A stretch of DNA of 64,000 bases, taken from the NCBI RefSeq assembly GCF_036404135.1, contig NZ_DASWPE010000197.1, forward strand, positions 1 through 64,000. Direction: 5' to 3'. The position numbers were made by a program, and so were the translations under genes. Numbering within the stretch: the stretch's first letter is position 1; each line of letters begins with the position of its first letter. The DNA is from Rhodopseudomonas_A sp036404135 (GTDB lineage Bacteria > Pseudomonadota > Alphaproteobacteria > Rhizobiales > Xanthobacteraceae). Below the pieces are notes generated by a model, which saw only the letters and a list, made by a program, of their open reading frames with translations, did no database searches and was not told where the DNA came from. Shown in pieces: positions 42,433 through 52,722 of the stretch.

Positions 42433-44120
42433 GCGGCGCGCACCGTGCTGAGGAATTTGTCGACCTCGACCTTGAGCCGGTTGCTGTCCTGCGACAGCGA
42501 CCGCGCCGCCGACAGCACCTGTGACGACGCCGAGCCGGTCTCGCTGGCGCCGCGCTGCACGTCGGTGATGTTCGAGCTGACCTGCTGGGTGCCTTCCGCC
42601 GCGCGGTGCACGTTGCGGGAGATCTCCTGCGTCGCGGCGCCCTGCTGCTCGACCGCCGAGGCGATGGTCGCGGCAATCTGCGACATCCGCCCGATGGTCA
42701 GGCCGATCTCCTGGATCGCGCCGACCGATTGCTGGGTCGCGGTCTGAATGCCGTTGATCTGCAGGCTGATCTCGCCGGTGGCCTTGCCGGTCTGTTCGGC
42801 CAGCGCCTTGACCTCGGCGGCGACCACCGCAAAGCCGCGGCCGGCGTCGCCCGCGCGGGCCGCTTCGATGGTCGCATTCAGCGCCAATAGGTTGGTCTGC
42901 CCGGCGATGGTGTTGATCAATTCGACGACGTCGCCGATCCGGCTCGCCGCATGCGACAATTGACTGACGCTGTCGTTGGTCTTCCTGGCCTGCTCCACCG
43001 CGTCGCCGGCGATCCGCGCGGATTCCTGCACCTGGCGGTTGATCTCGTTGACCGACGAACTCATCTGTTCGGTCGCCGACGACACCGACTGCACGTTGGT
43101 GGCGGCCTCGTCCGACGCCGTGGCGACGTTGCTGGTCAGCCGCTGGGCGCGCTCCGCCGTCGCGGTCAGCGTGCCGGCCGAGGCTTCCAGCTCGGTGGAG
43201 GCCGACGACACGGTGTCGATGATCTCGCCGATGATGGTCTCGAATTCGCGGGTGATGGCGTCGACCCGTTGGCCGCGCTGAATCTTGACGTCGGCTTCCA
43301 CCGCGGCCGCGGCGTCGGCTTCCTTCTTGGCGATCAGCGCCTGCTTGAACATCTGCAGCCGGTCGGCCATCGCGCCGATCTCGTTGTGTTCGCCTTGATG
43401 CGGCACTTCGGCGGAGAGGTCGCCGTCGCCGAGCGCCTGCATCGGGCGGAGGATCGAGCCGATGCCGCGGTCGACATCGCGCACCAGATAGATCGAGATG
43501 CCGACCCCGGTCAGCATCGCCAGGCCGAGGAGGATCGCCAGCAGCCGGAACACGGTGTCATAGGTCGCGGCGGCGGCGAGGCTCGCGGCAGCGGCGCCGC
43601 TGTTGTTGTAGTCGATGCTCTTCTTCAGCACGGCGTCGGAGGCGAGCCCGATCGGATTGACGACGTTGTAGCTCAGCTCATGGGCGTCGTGCGGCACCTG
43701 GCCCACCGCCTTGCGCGACAACGCCATCACCTCCTCATTGCCCTTCTCGAAATTCGCCCACATCGTCGCCCATTCCTGATAGATCGCGCGCTCCGCGGGC
43801 GTCGTCAGCAGCTTCTCGTAGTCGCGGCGGATCTCGGCGATCTGCTCCATCAGCTTGCTCAGCCGCTGTTCGGTGGCGGCCTTGCTCTGCGCGGTTTCCG
43901 ACAGCATGTGTTCGCGGACCATGTTGCGGTAGGTGAACAGGCCGCCGCGAAGGTCGCCGAGAATGCGCACGCTCGGCATCCACTTGGTCTGGATCTCGAC
44001 CGCGGTGGCGTTGATCGCCCGCATGTTGCTGACCGCCAGCAGGCCGATGCCGGTCATCGCCAGCAGCAGGAAGGCGACGACGGTGGTGATTTTGGCGCGG
44101 ATCGACAGTCTCGCGAGCAT
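42429..44120 (-). CDS. Methyl-accepting chemotaxis protein (4HB type), paralog 1
   Basis: A protein of 563 residues from MLARLSIRAKITTVVAFLLL. Transmembrane helix 1 is followed by a periplasmic four-helix-bundle sensor (about 35-195), then TM2 (LAILLGLAMLTGVGISIYLV), HAMP, and a cytoplasmic signalling coiled coil with the hairpin tip ELINTIAGQTNLLALNATIE and AARAGDAGRGFAVVAAEVKA. This tip binds CheA and CheW. No CheR-tether pentapeptide at the C-terminus. It is the first of three tandem same-strand receptors with nearly identical signalling halves. The ligand is unknown. Confidence 0.93.
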   Translation of the reverse strand: MLARLSIRAKITTVVAFLLLAMTGIGLLAVSNMRAINATAVEIQTKWMPSVRILGDLRGGLFTYRNMVREHMLSETAQSKAATEQRLSKLMEQIAEIRRDYEKLLTTPAERAIYQEWATMWANFEKGNEEVMALSRKAVGQVPHDAHELSYNVVNPIGLASDAVLKKSIDYNNSGAAAASLAAAATYDTVFRLLAILLGLAMLTGVGISIYLVRDVDRGIGSILRPMQALGDGDLSAEVPHQGEHNEIGAMADRLQMFKQALIAKKEADAAAAVEADVKIQRGQRVDAITREFETIIGEIIDTVSSASTELEASAGTLTATAERAQRLTSNVATASDEAATNVQSVSSATEQMSSSVNEINRQVQESARIAGDAVEQARKTNDSVSQLSHAASRIGDVVELINTIAGQTNLLALNATIEAARAGDAGRGFAVVAAEVKALAEQTGKATGEISLQINGIQTATQQSVGAIQEIGLTIGRMSQIAATIASAVEQQGAATQEISRNVHRAAEGTQQVSSNITDVQRGASETGSASSQVLSAARSLSQDSNRLKVEVDKFLSTVRAA

Positions 44121-44383
44121 CGTGACTTCCTCATCTGGTACGTGAACAGCAGCGCCGCCCCGGCGCGTCGGCGCGCGGGGGTCAGGAATGGCGGCCAAGC
44201 TGATCGCCGACCCGCCCTTCGATTTTACCTTCGCCCAGCCGGCATGAAGGCTTCGTAAAAGTACCAGGTATGATTTGTCACAGCAGCGCAGCGATGCTGC
44301 AAATGATCAGCCGCGCGCAACAGGACGTTGCGCGCGGCGATTACTACCACCGAGACTACGACCGGAGGGCCGCTCGCCGCAGC

Positions 44384-46075
44384 TCAGGCGGAGCGCACGG
44401 TGCTGAGGAATTTGTCGACCTCGAGCTTCAGCCGGTTGCTATCGCGCGACAGCGAACGCGCCGCCGCCAGCACCTGGGAGGACGCCGCCCCGGTCTCCGA
44501 GGCGTCGCGCTGCACGTCGGTGATGTTGGAGCTGACCTGCTGGGTGCCCTCCGCCGCCAGATGCACGTTGCGGGAGATTTCCTGGGTGGCGGCGCCCTGC
44601 TCTTCCACCGCCGAGGCGATGGTCGAGGAGATTTCCGACATCTTGCCGATAGTGTCGCCGATCTCCTTGATGGCGCCGACCGATTCCTGGGTGGCGGTTT
44701 GGATGCCGGCGATCTGCTGGCCGATCTCGCCGGTGGCTTTCGCGGTCTGTTCGGCCAGCGCCTTGACCTCGGAGGCCACCACCGCGAAGCCGCGGCCGGC
44801 CTCGCCGGCGCGGGCCGCTTCAATGGTGGCATTGAGCGCCAAGAGGTTGGTCTGGCCGGCGATGGTGTTGATCAGTTCGACGACGTCGCCGATCCGGCTC
44901 GCGGCCTTGGCCAGTTCTCCGACGCGGTCGTTGGTGTTGCGCGCCTGCTGCACCGCGTCGCCGGCGATCCGCGCCGATTCCTGCACCTGCCGGCTGATCT
45001 CGGTGATCGAGGAGGACATTTCCTCGGTCGCGGAGGCCACCGACTGCACATTGGTGGAGGCTTCCTCGGAGGCCCCGGCCACCAAGGTGGTCAGTTGCTG
45101 CGACCGCTCGGCGGTCGCGGTCAGCGTCGCGGCGGAGGCCTCGAGCTGGTTGGAAGCCGACGACACGGTTTGCACGATCTCGCCGATCATCGATTCAAAG
45201 TCGCGGGTGATGCCATCGACACGTTGACCGCGCTGGATCTTGGCGTCGGCCTCCTGCGCGGCCAGCTGATCGGCCGCGCGCTTGGCGATCAGCGCTTCCT
45301 TGAACAGCTGCAGCACGGTGGCCATTTTGCCGATCTCGGTGGCTTCGCCCTGATGCGGCACCACCGCGTCAAGCTCGCCGCGGCCCAACGCCTGCATCGG
45401 CGTCACGATCGAGTCGATGCCGGCGGACACGTCGCGGATCAGATACAATCCGATGCCGATGCCGAGCACGCCCGCGGCGGCGATGATCACCACCAGCAGC
45501 ACGAACGACGCATTGTATTCGGCGTCGGCCGCCGCCCCGGCGACCTCGGCGCCCTGGTTGTTGAGTTCGATATCCTTGGCCAGAATGGCGTCGGCCTTCT
45601 GGCCGACCGCCAGCACCTTGCTCTCGTTCAGCTCCTGGGCCTCGAGCGGATATTTGCCGAGGCTGCGGCGCGACAGCTCCAGCACCTGCTGGATCGCAGT
45701 TTCGTACTGTCCCCATTGCTGCACCCACTCATTGTAGAGTGCGCGCTCCTCCGGCGAGTTGATGGCCTTTTCATAGGCCAGGCGAATCTTCTTGGTGCTC
45801 TCGACATTGGCGGCGATGCGCTTTTCCGCGGCCGCCTTGCCCTCGGCGCCGAGCTCCAGCATGTGCGAGCGCACGATGCTGCGATAGGTCAGAATGTTGT
45901 TCTTCATTTCGCCGAGCAGCCGCACGCTCGGCAGCCAGTCCGTGCGCAGCGCGATCACACCGGCATTGATCGATTGCATGCTGCGCACGGCAATCACCCC
46001 GAGGCCGGACATGGTGATCAGGAGGAAGGCCAGAACGATGGTGATCTTGGCGCGGATGGACATACGAGCGAGCAT
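44384..46075 (-). CDS. Methyl-accepting chemotaxis protein (4HB type), paralog 2
   Basis: A protein of 563 residues, the same length as its downstream neighbour and aligned with it end to end (MLARMSIRAKITIVLAFLLI at the start; FLSTVRSA at the end). The sensor bundle (ALRTDWLPSVRLLGEMKNNI) is clearly diverged, while the tip region GQTNLLALNATIEAARAGEA is almost unchanged. This points to tandem duplication followed by ligand-domain divergence. TM2 is SFVLLVVIIAAAGVLGIGIG. The start ATG lies inside the alignment with paralog 1; 27 codons upstream are unsupported. Confidence 0.93.
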   Translation of the reverse strand: MLARMSIRAKITIVLAFLLITMSGLGVIAVRSMQSINAGVIALRTDWLPSVRLLGEMKNNILTYRSIVRSHMLELGAEGKAAAEKRIAANVESTKKIRLAYEKAINSPEERALYNEWVQQWGQYETAIQQVLELSRRSLGKYPLEAQELNESKVLAVGQKADAILAKDIELNNQGAEVAGAAADAEYNASFVLLVVIIAAAGVLGIGIGLYLIRDVSAGIDSIVTPMQALGRGELDAVVPHQGEATEIGKMATVLQLFKEALIAKRAADQLAAQEADAKIQRGQRVDGITRDFESMIGEIVQTVSSASNQLEASAATLTATAERSQQLTTLVAGASEEASTNVQSVASATEEMSSSITEISRQVQESARIAGDAVQQARNTNDRVGELAKAASRIGDVVELINTIAGQTNLLALNATIEAARAGEAGRGFAVVASEVKALAEQTAKATGEIGQQIAGIQTATQESVGAIKEIGDTIGKMSEISSTIASAVEEQGAATQEISRNVHLAAEGTQQVSSNITDVQRDASETGAASSQVLAAARSLSRDSNRLKLEVDKFLSTVRSA

Positions 46076-46262
46076 CGAGAAATCCTCTGACTTCGAAGGG
46101 ACTCTGCGCTCGACGCGGGAACGCGGGCGCGCTGCTGACGCGTCCGCCTTCCCCATTCGGACAATCTGGAACCGGCGTTCGCAGATTCATTTGTTCCGCA
46201 AGTGGTTAAGTTTCTCCTGCCGGCCTTAGCGAAAATACCAGTCGGACCCCGCGAGGCTTGCC

Positions 46263-48230
46263 TCAGGCTGACCTCACCGTCTGCAGGAACCTGCTGACCT
46301 CATGCTTGAGCCGGTTGCTGTCGCGCGACAGCGATTGCGCCGCCGCCAGCACCTGCGACGACGCCGATCCGGTCTCGGAGGCGCCGCGCTGCACGTCGGT
46401 GATGTTCGAACTGACCTCGTGGGTGCCTTGCGCCGCCTGCTGCACGTTGCGGGAGATTTCCTGGGTCGCCGCGCCCTGCTGTTCCACCGCCGCGGCGATG
46501 GTCGAGGCGATCTCCGACATCTTGCCGATGGTGTCGCCGATCTCCTTGATCGCGCCGACGGATTCCTGCGTCGCCGCCTGAATCCCGGTGATCTGCTGGC
46601 CGATCTCGCCGGTGGCCTTCGCGGTCTGCTCGGCCAGCGCTTTGACTTCGGAAGCCACCACGGCGAAGCCGCGGCCGGCTTCGCCGGCGCGCGCAGCTTC
46701 AATGGTCGCATTCAACGCCAGCAGGTTGGTCTGCCCGGCGATGGTGTTGATCAGTTCGACCACGTCGCCGATCCGGCTCGCGGCCTGCGACAAATCGCCG
46801 ACCTGCTCGTTGGTACTGCGGGCCTGGTTCACCGCTTCGGCGGCGATCCGCGACGAATTCTGCACCTGCCGGCTGATCTCGTTGACCGAGGACGACATCT
46901 GCTCGGTCGCCGAGGCCACCGATTGCACGTTGGTCGAGGCCTCTTCCGACGCCGCGGCGACCAGCGTGGCCAATTCCTGCGACCGCACCGCGGTCGCGGT
47001 CAGCGTGCTCGCCGATGCCTCGAGTTCGGTCGACGCCGAGGAGACGGTGTGAACGATTTCACCGACCGCGGCCTCGAAATCATCGGCGAGCTTGTACATG
47101 TCCTGCTTGCGCAACTCGGCCATCAGCCGATCCTGATGCGCCTTGGCCTCGGCCTCGTCACGCGCCTTCTGCTCGGCCTTGACCTTGAAGGTCTCGACCG
47201 CCTGGGCGATCTCGCCGATCTCGTCCTTGCGGCCGAGCCCGGGCAGCACCACGGCGAAATTGCCGTTGGCCAGTTCGAGCATCGCCCTCGTCATCGCCGA
47301 CAGCGGCCGCGACACCGAACGGCCGATCAGAAATCCCATCAAACCAACCACCACCACAATCCCGGCGATGCCGGCCTGCATCAATCCCTTGGTCTCCTGA
47401 CGGGCCTTCAATTCCGCGCTTTGCGCGCGCTCGCTGCTCTGCTTGACCGCCTGTTCGACCGCCACGATCACAGGTTCGATCGCCGCAAAGCCGGCGGAGA
47501 TCGCGCTCTGTTCCTTGGCGACGGTCTGGGCGGTCTCGATCCAGGCAAAGAAGTCGCGCTGATAGACCTCGAGCTTGCGGGCGAGGTCGGCCTGCGCCTC
47601 CGCGGGAATGTCGGATTGCGCCAACTGGGCCGAGAACTCCGCCGCGCGATTCTTCATGTCGTCGCCGGATTTGGCTTCACGGCGCAGCATGAAATCCTTC
47701 TCGTGCCGCCGCATCATCAGCATGGTGACGGCGAGGTTCGGCCTGTCGAACGCCTTCAGCGCGGTTTCGATGTCGTGGACCGACGACCGCAGGCTGCCTT
47801 CAAGGCCGACGTCCTCCTTGAGACCGAGCTTGAGCCGCGCGGCCGTCAGCGCCGCGAAGTGAGCGCTGTAATCGGTGGCCCCGGCCTGGATCGCGGCGAG
47901 CTTCTGCACCAATTCGTCCTGGCCGCGTGCGCTCGCCTGCCGCCGCATCTCGTCGAGATCGGTGGCAACCAATCCGCTCATCTCCTGATGCTCCTGAACG
48001 TATTTTTCGTCCTTCCGAAGCAGAAAGTCCTTTTCCGCGCGCCGCATCCGCAGGATCGTCACCAGCACTTTGTTTTGCAGGGCGTCGAGCGACCTGGCGC
48101 TGTCGTCGGCGTTACGAAACATCTCCTGCTTGGCGTCTCCGACCAGATAGAGCCCCCCCAACAGCAACAACCCGGCGATGCCGAGCGCGGCAATGGAATT
48201 GATCTTGTGAGTGAGGCGCAAACTGAACAT
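46263..48230 (-). CDS. Methyl-accepting chemotaxis protein with HBM-type sensor
   Basis: A protein of 655 residues. The N-terminal sensor is longer than in the two neighbours (about 30-285), with two related helical halves (ILRMRRAEKDFLLRKDEKYV and VTMLMMRRHEKDFMLRREAK), the signature of the helical bimodular (HBM) domain. HBM receptors such as McpS bind organic acids. TM2 is GLMQAGIAGIVVVVGLMGFL, then HAMP and the same signalling coiled coil and tip as paralogs 1 and 2. The C-terminal 350 residues look like a recent copy of the same module on a different sensor. Confidence 0.93.
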   Translation of the reverse strand: MFSLRLTHKINSIAALGIAGLLLLGGLYLVGDAKQEMFRNADDSARSLDALQNKVLVTILRMRRAEKDFLLRKDEKYVQEHQEMSGLVATDLDEMRRQASARGQDELVQKLAAIQAGATDYSAHFAALTAARLKLGLKEDVGLEGSLRSSVHDIETALKAFDRPNLAVTMLMMRRHEKDFMLRREAKSGDDMKNRAAEFSAQLAQSDIPAEAQADLARKLEVYQRDFFAWIETAQTVAKEQSAISAGFAAIEPVIVAVEQAVKQSSERAQSAELKARQETKGLMQAGIAGIVVVVGLMGFLIGRSVSRPLSAMTRAMLELANGNFAVVLPGLGRKDEIGEIAQAVETFKVKAEQKARDEAEAKAHQDRLMAELRKQDMYKLADDFEAAVGEIVHTVSSASTELEASASTLTATAVRSQELATLVAAASEEASTNVQSVASATEQMSSSVNEISRQVQNSSRIAAEAVNQARSTNEQVGDLSQAASRIGDVVELINTIAGQTNLLALNATIEAARAGEAGRGFAVVASEVKALAEQTAKATGEIGQQITGIQAATQESVGAIKEIGDTIGKMSEIASTIAAAVEQQGAATQEISRNVQQAAQGTHEVSSNITDVQRGASETGSASSQVLAAAQSLSRDSNRLKHEVSRFLQTVRSA

Positions 48231-48480
48231 CTATGCTTTCCGTGGGTGACGACGCTGGCGCGCGGGGTCGGGACGTCTGCTGCCCGCGACGCGGCAGCCC
48301 TCGCGAATGTGTCGATGGACGGCCACCGCAGCATCTCCGATCAGCGCCGCGCACTGCGCAACAGCCGATCGTTGCACGCCATCGCTTAACGTTTCGTCAT
48401 GCAAAATCGCCGCTACGAACAATTGGCACTGGTAATGCTACCAGGTTTGTCCGCCTGCTGCGCCGTCGCGGCCTCGGCAT

Positions 48481-48984
48481 TCAGCCGTCGCGATCGAAAA
48501 GCGGACCGCGTACTTCGCCCCACGAATGCACGATCGGCAGCCCGGCCAGCGTGCTACGCAGATTGGCGAGCGAGATGCGCAGCGCGGCAAGATCGACCGG
48601 CTTCGGGAAGCTGTGCAGCAATTCCATGCCGAGCGAGCGCGCGAACAGCCGCGAGGCGCTGCGCCGCTCCGGACCCATGCCGCTGATCAAGATCACCGGA
48701 CCGTGGTAATCGGCCTCCGCCATCGCCTGCAGCACCGCGTTGCCGTCGCCGTCCTCGAGCATCAGGTCGAGCGTCACGCAGTCGTAGCGGTGGTTGCGCA
48801 GCAATTCGATGCCTTCGGCACAGCTATCGGCCTGGGTCACTTCGTAGCCGGCCTTCTCCGCGGCGGCGGCGATCAGCATGCGCTGGGTCCGGTCGTCATC
48901 GACCACGAGAAGACCGAGCAGGCCAAGCACCGTCTCGGCCGGTGCCGGCTGGTTCGCCACCACGGCGTGTCGGCGTCGGCTCAT
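48481..48984 (-). CDS. Single-domain response regulator
   Basis: A protein of 167 residues with one receiver domain: LLGLLVVDDDRTQRMLIAAA with the acidic pair, NHRYDCVTLDLMLEDGDGNA with the phospho-acceptor Asp, GPVILISGMGPERR with the switch Ser, and LLHSFPKPVDLAALRISLAN with the conserved Lys. There is no output domain, as in CheY-like relay proteins. The ATG has GAGGAGG upstream, which rules out the longer frame. It sits next to the chemoreceptors but on its own promoter. A signalling partner kinase is not in the window. Confidence 0.9.
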   Translation of the reverse strand: MSRRRHAVVANQPAPAETVLGLLGLLVVDDDRTQRMLIAAAAEKAGYEVTQADSCAEGIELLRNHRYDCVTLDLMLEDGDGNAVLQAMAEADYHGPVILISGMGPERRSASRLFARSLGMELLHSFPKPVDLAALRISLANLRSTLAGLPIVHSWGEVRGPLFDRDG

Positions 48985-49157
48985 GGCGTCCTCCTCTCGG
49001 TGATCCCCGATCATGAGGGTGAGCTTAGCGGACCCGGCAAACTGGTTCGTTAATCCGGTCCTGGACACCAACCGAGTCGGCGCCGCGCTACGCGATTAGT
49101 TGACGTCTGCTTACGCGGCGAGCGGCAATTCTCGTCAATCTTAACGGCCGGCCGCCG

Positions 49158-50342
49158 TCACGGCTCGGCCTTGCCGCCGATCAGCGCGAAGCTGTGCCGC
49201 GCCACCATCAGGTCCTCGTCGGTCGGGATGATCCAGGCCGACACCCGGCTGGCAGGCGTGGTGAGCCGCGGCCCGTTCGGCGTCGCCTCGTCGATCTCGA
49301 CGCCGAGCCAAGCAGCGTTCCGCAGCACGCGGCGCCGGATCTCCGGCGCATGCTCGCCGATCCCGGCGGTGAACACGATCGCATCGAGCCCGCCGAGCGC
49401 CGCGGCGAGCGAACCCAGTTCGCGGCCGATCCGGTAGACGAACAGGTCGACGGCGGCGGCGGCGTGCGGATCGGCGCTGCCGAGCAGCGTGCGCATATCG
49501 CCGCTGATCCCGGAGACACCGAGCAGCCCGGACTGCCGATACATTAGATCCCGCGCGGCCGCCGAGGTCATGCGCTTTTCCTCGATCAGATACAGCACCA
49601 CCGCGGGATCGATATTGCCGCAGCGCGTCGCCATCGGCAGGCCGTCGAGCGGCGTGAAGCCCATCGTGGTCGCGACGCTGCGCCGGCGCTGCAATCCGCA
49701 CATGCTGACGCCGGCGCCGAGATGGGCGACCACCACCCGGCCGTCGGCGGCCTCGCCCAGAACCTCCGGCAACGTGCCGGCGATATATTCGTAGGACAGG
49801 CCGTGAAAGCCGTAACGCCGCACGCCCTCCGCGGCGAGTTCGCGCGGCAGCGCGTAGCTGGTCGCCACCTCGGGTTCGGTGTGGTGGAACGCGGTGTCGA
49901 AGCAGGCCACCTGCGGCAACGTCGGATGCAGCCTGGCCAACGCCTCGATCGCGGCGAGGTGGTTCGGCTCATGCAGCGGCGCCAACGGCACCAGCGCGCG
50001 CATCGTCGCGATCACCGCGTCGTCGATCAGCACCGGCGCCGTATAATGCGCGCCGCCGTGCACGATGCGATGCCCAGCGGCGGTCACTGCGTAATCGGTG
50101 AAGTGACGATCAAGCCAGCGCAGGATATTGGCCAGCGCATCCTCGTGGTGCGCGGCGTCGATCGGATGATCGGTCAACACCGCGCCGTCGGCGGCGGTGG
50201 CGCGCAATTGCGCGCCCTCACCGATGGCGGCGACCTCGCCGTTACACAACAGATCCTGGCGGCTCGGCCGCTCGCCGGCCGGATACAGCGAGAACTTCAG
50301 GCTGGAGGAGCCGGCATTGACCACCAGGATGGCGCCGGTCAT
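49158..50342 (-). CDS. ackA: Acetate kinase
   Basis: A protein of 394 residues with both acetate-kinase signatures: ILVVNAGSSSLKFSLYPAGE and TAAGHRIVHGGAHYTAPVLI. It also has VACFDTAFHHTEPEVATSYA, YRQSGLLGVSGISGDMRTLL and IVFTAGIGEHAPEIRRRVLR. It converts acetyl phosphate and ADP to acetate and ATP. It follows phosphoketolase by 25 bp on the same strand, forming the classic two-step unit that turns xylulose 5-phosphate or fructose 6-phosphate into ATP and acetate. The ATG at the conserved N-terminus is used; a 57-codon upstream extension is not conserved. Confidence 0.95.
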   Translation of the reverse strand: MTGAILVVNAGSSSLKFSLYPAGERPSRQDLLCNGEVAAIGEGAQLRATAADGAVLTDHPIDAAHHEDALANILRWLDRHFTDYAVTAAGHRIVHGGAHYTAPVLIDDAVIATMRALVPLAPLHEPNHLAAIEALARLHPTLPQVACFDTAFHHTEPEVATSYALPRELAAEGVRRYGFHGLSYEYIAGTLPEVLGEAADGRVVVAHLGAGVSMCGLQRRRSVATTMGFTPLDGLPMATRCGNIDPAVVLYLIEEKRMTSAAARDLMYRQSGLLGVSGISGDMRTLLGSADPHAAAAVDLFVYRIGRELGSLAAALGGLDAIVFTAGIGEHAPEIRRRVLRNAAWLGVEIDEATPNGPRLTTPASRVSAWIIPTDEDLMVARHSFALIGGKAEP

Positions 50343-50367
50343 CGCCGCGCTCCCGCCGGCCATGCGA

Positions 50368-52722
50368 TCACGCCGTCCAGCGCCAGTCGACGATCTCCGG
50401 CAGGTCGTCGCCGTGCTCGCCGATATACAGCTTGTGGCGCTGGATGCTGTCCCAGTAGCGCGCAGTGGCGGCCTCGAGCTTGCCGGCGAGCCGCGGAATC
50501 CGCGAAATCGCATCCAGCGCCAGCCGATAGCGATCGAGGTCGTTCAACACCACCATGTCGAACGGCGTGGTGGTGGTGCCCTCCTCCTTGTAGCCGCGGA
50601 CATGGATGTTGTGGTGATTGTGCCGCCGATAGGTCAATTTGTGGATCATCGACGGATAGCCGTGGAACGCGAAGATCACCGGCTTGTCGGTGGTGAACAA
50701 TTCGTCGAAGCCGCGGTCGTCGAGGCCGTGCGGATGCTCGCTGCGCGGCTGCAGCACCATCAGGTCGACCACATTGACGACGCGGATGCGGATGTCCGGC
50801 ACGTATTGCCGCAGCAAGGTCACCGCGGCCAACGCCTCGACGGTCGGCACGTCGCCGGCGCAGGCCATCACCACGTCGGGATCGCCTGCGTCATTGCTGG
50901 CCCAGTGCCAGATCCCGGCGCCCGCGGTGCAATGGCGCACCGCGGCGTCGATATCCAGCCACTGCCATTCCGGCTGTTTGCCGGCGACGATCACATTGAC
51001 GTAGTTGCGGCTGCGCAGGCAGTGATCGGTCACCGACAGCAGGCAGTTGGCATCCGGCGGCAGATAGATCCGCGCGATGTCGGATTTCTTGTTGGCGACG
51101 TGATCGATGAAGCCGGGATCCTGGTGCGAGAAGCCGTTGTGATCCTGCCGCCAGACGTGCGAGGTCAACAAATAGTTCAGCGAGCCGATCGGCCGGCGCC
51201 ACGGAATCGTCGCGCACACTTTCAGCCATTTGGCGTGCTGGTTGAACATCGAATCGATGATGTGGATGAAGGCTTCGTAGCAGGAGAACAGCCCGTGGCG
51301 GCCGGTCAACAGATAGCCCTCGAGCCAGCCCTGGCACAGATGTTCGCTCAAAACCTCCATCACCCGGCCTTCGGCCGACAGATTGACGTCGACGTCCTCG
51401 AGCTCGGCCATCCATTCCTTGCCTGACACCTCGAACACCGCTTCCAGGCGGTTCGACGCGGTCTCGTCGGGGCCGAACAGCCGGAAATTTTGCGTCTCCA
51501 GATTGGCCTTCATCACGTCGCGCAGATATTTGCCGAGCACCCGGGTCGATTCCGCTTTCACCGTGCCCGGGCCGCTCTGCGTCACCGCGTAGTCGTGGAA
51601 ATCCGGCAGCGACAAAGGTTGCAGCAATTCGCCGCCATTGGCGTGCGGATTGGCGCTCATCCGGCGATGCCCGGTCGGCGCCAGCGCCACCAGATCGTCG
51701 CGCAGCTTGCCGTTGCCGTCGAACAATTCCTGCGGCTGGTAGCTGCGCATCCAGTCTTCGAGCAGCTTGAGATGCTCGGGCGCCTTGAAGTCGGCGATCG
51801 GCACCTGATGCGCGCGCCAGGTGCCCTCGACCGGCAGGTTGTCGACGAATTTCGGCCCGGTCCATCCCTTCGGGGTGCGCAGCACGATCATCGGCCAGCG
51901 CGGCCGCTCGGTGGCGCCGTGGTGGCGCGCCTCGTCCTGGATGTGGCGAATCTGCGCCAGGATGCGGTCCAACGTCCCGGCCAAATGCTGGTGCACGATG
52001 GCGGGATCGTCGCCTTCGACGAAATACGGCTCGTAGCCGTAGCCGCGTAACAATTCGGTGAGTTCGGGCCGGCCGATGCGGGCCAGCACCGTCGGATTGG
52101 CGATCTTGAAGCCGTTGAGATGCAGGATCGGCAGCACCGCACCGTCGCGCAGCGGGTTGAGAAACTTGTTGGAGTGCCAGCTGGTGGCCAGCGCGCCGGT
52201 CTCCGCCTCGCCGTCGCCGACGATGCAGGCGACGATCAGGTCGGGATTGTCGAACGCCGCGCCATAGGCATGCGCCAGCGAATAGCCGAGTTCGCCGCCC
52301 TCATGGATCGAGCCCGGGGTTTCGGGAGAGACGTGGCTGGGAATGCCGTGCGGCCAGGAGAATTGCCGGAACAAGCGCTGCATGCCGTTACGGCTGCGCT
52401 CGATCGCCGGGTAGCGCTCGGTATAGGAGCCCTCCAGATAGCTCTGCGCCACCAGCCCCGGTCCGCCATGGCCGGGGCCGATGATATACATCATGTTTAG
52501 ATCGTGCTGCTTGATCAGCCGATTGAGGTGGACATAGAGCAGGTTGAGCCCCGGCGTGGTGCCCCAATGGCCGAGCAGCCGCGGCTTGATGTGCTCCAGC
52601 TTGAGCGGCGTCTCCAGCAGCGGATTGTCCTGGAGATAGATCTGGCCGACCGAGAGGTAGTTCGCTGCGCGCCAATAAGCGTGCATTTTCTCCAGCAGAT
52701 CCGGCGATAACGGGTCAGGCAT
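50368..52722 (-). CDS. xfp: Xylulose-5-phosphate/fructose-6-phosphate phosphoketolase
   Basis: A protein of 784 residues, normal for the family. It is a thiamine-diphosphate enzyme: YIIGPGHGGPGLVAQSYLEG, SIHEGGELGYSLAHAYGAAF, and the ThDP motif CIVGDGEAETGALATSWHSN. The second half has CYEAFIHIIDSMFNQHAKWL, TSHVWRQDHNGFSHQDPGFI and HGYPSMIHKLTYRRHNHHNI. It splits xylulose 5-phosphate with phosphate into acetyl phosphate and glyceraldehyde 3-phosphate. With ackA it gives substrate-level ATP. The ATG is placed 7 bp after GGAG; a TTG four codons earlier is less likely. Confidence 0.95.
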   Translation of the reverse strand: MPDPLSPDLLEKMHAYWRAANYLSVGQIYLQDNPLLETPLKLEHIKPRLLGHWGTTPGLNLLYVHLNRLIKQHDLNMMYIIGPGHGGPGLVAQSYLEGSYTERYPAIERSRNGMQRLFRQFSWPHGIPSHVSPETPGSIHEGGELGYSLAHAYGAAFDNPDLIVACIVGDGEAETGALATSWHSNKFLNPLRDGAVLPILHLNGFKIANPTVLARIGRPELTELLRGYGYEPYFVEGDDPAIVHQHLAGTLDRILAQIRHIQDEARHHGATERPRWPMIVLRTPKGWTGPKFVDNLPVEGTWRAHQVPIADFKAPEHLKLLEDWMRSYQPQELFDGNGKLRDDLVALAPTGHRRMSANPHANGGELLQPLSLPDFHDYAVTQSGPGTVKAESTRVLGKYLRDVMKANLETQNFRLFGPDETASNRLEAVFEVSGKEWMAELEDVDVNLSAEGRVMEVLSEHLCQGWLEGYLLTGRHGLFSCYEAFIHIIDSMFNQHAKWLKVCATIPWRRPIGSLNYLLTSHVWRQDHNGFSHQDPGFIDHVANKKSDIARIYLPPDANCLLSVTDHCLRSRNYVNVIVAGKQPEWQWLDIDAAVRHCTAGAGIWHWASNDAGDPDVVMACAGDVPTVEALAAVTLLRQYVPDIRIRVVNVVDLMVLQPRSEHPHGLDDRGFDELFTTDKPVIFAFHGYPSMIHKLTYRRHNHHNIHVRGYKEEGTTTTPFDMVVLNDLDRYRLALDAISRIPRLAGKLEAATARYWDSIQRHKLYIGEHGDDLPEIVDWRWTA

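Noticed and set aside
46302..48389. 695-codon plus-strand frame opposite the HBM chemoreceptor, with similar ones opposite the other two receptors
   Set aside because: Gly/Arg/His-rich translations without domains. They exist because of high GC at codon position 3 in the real genes.
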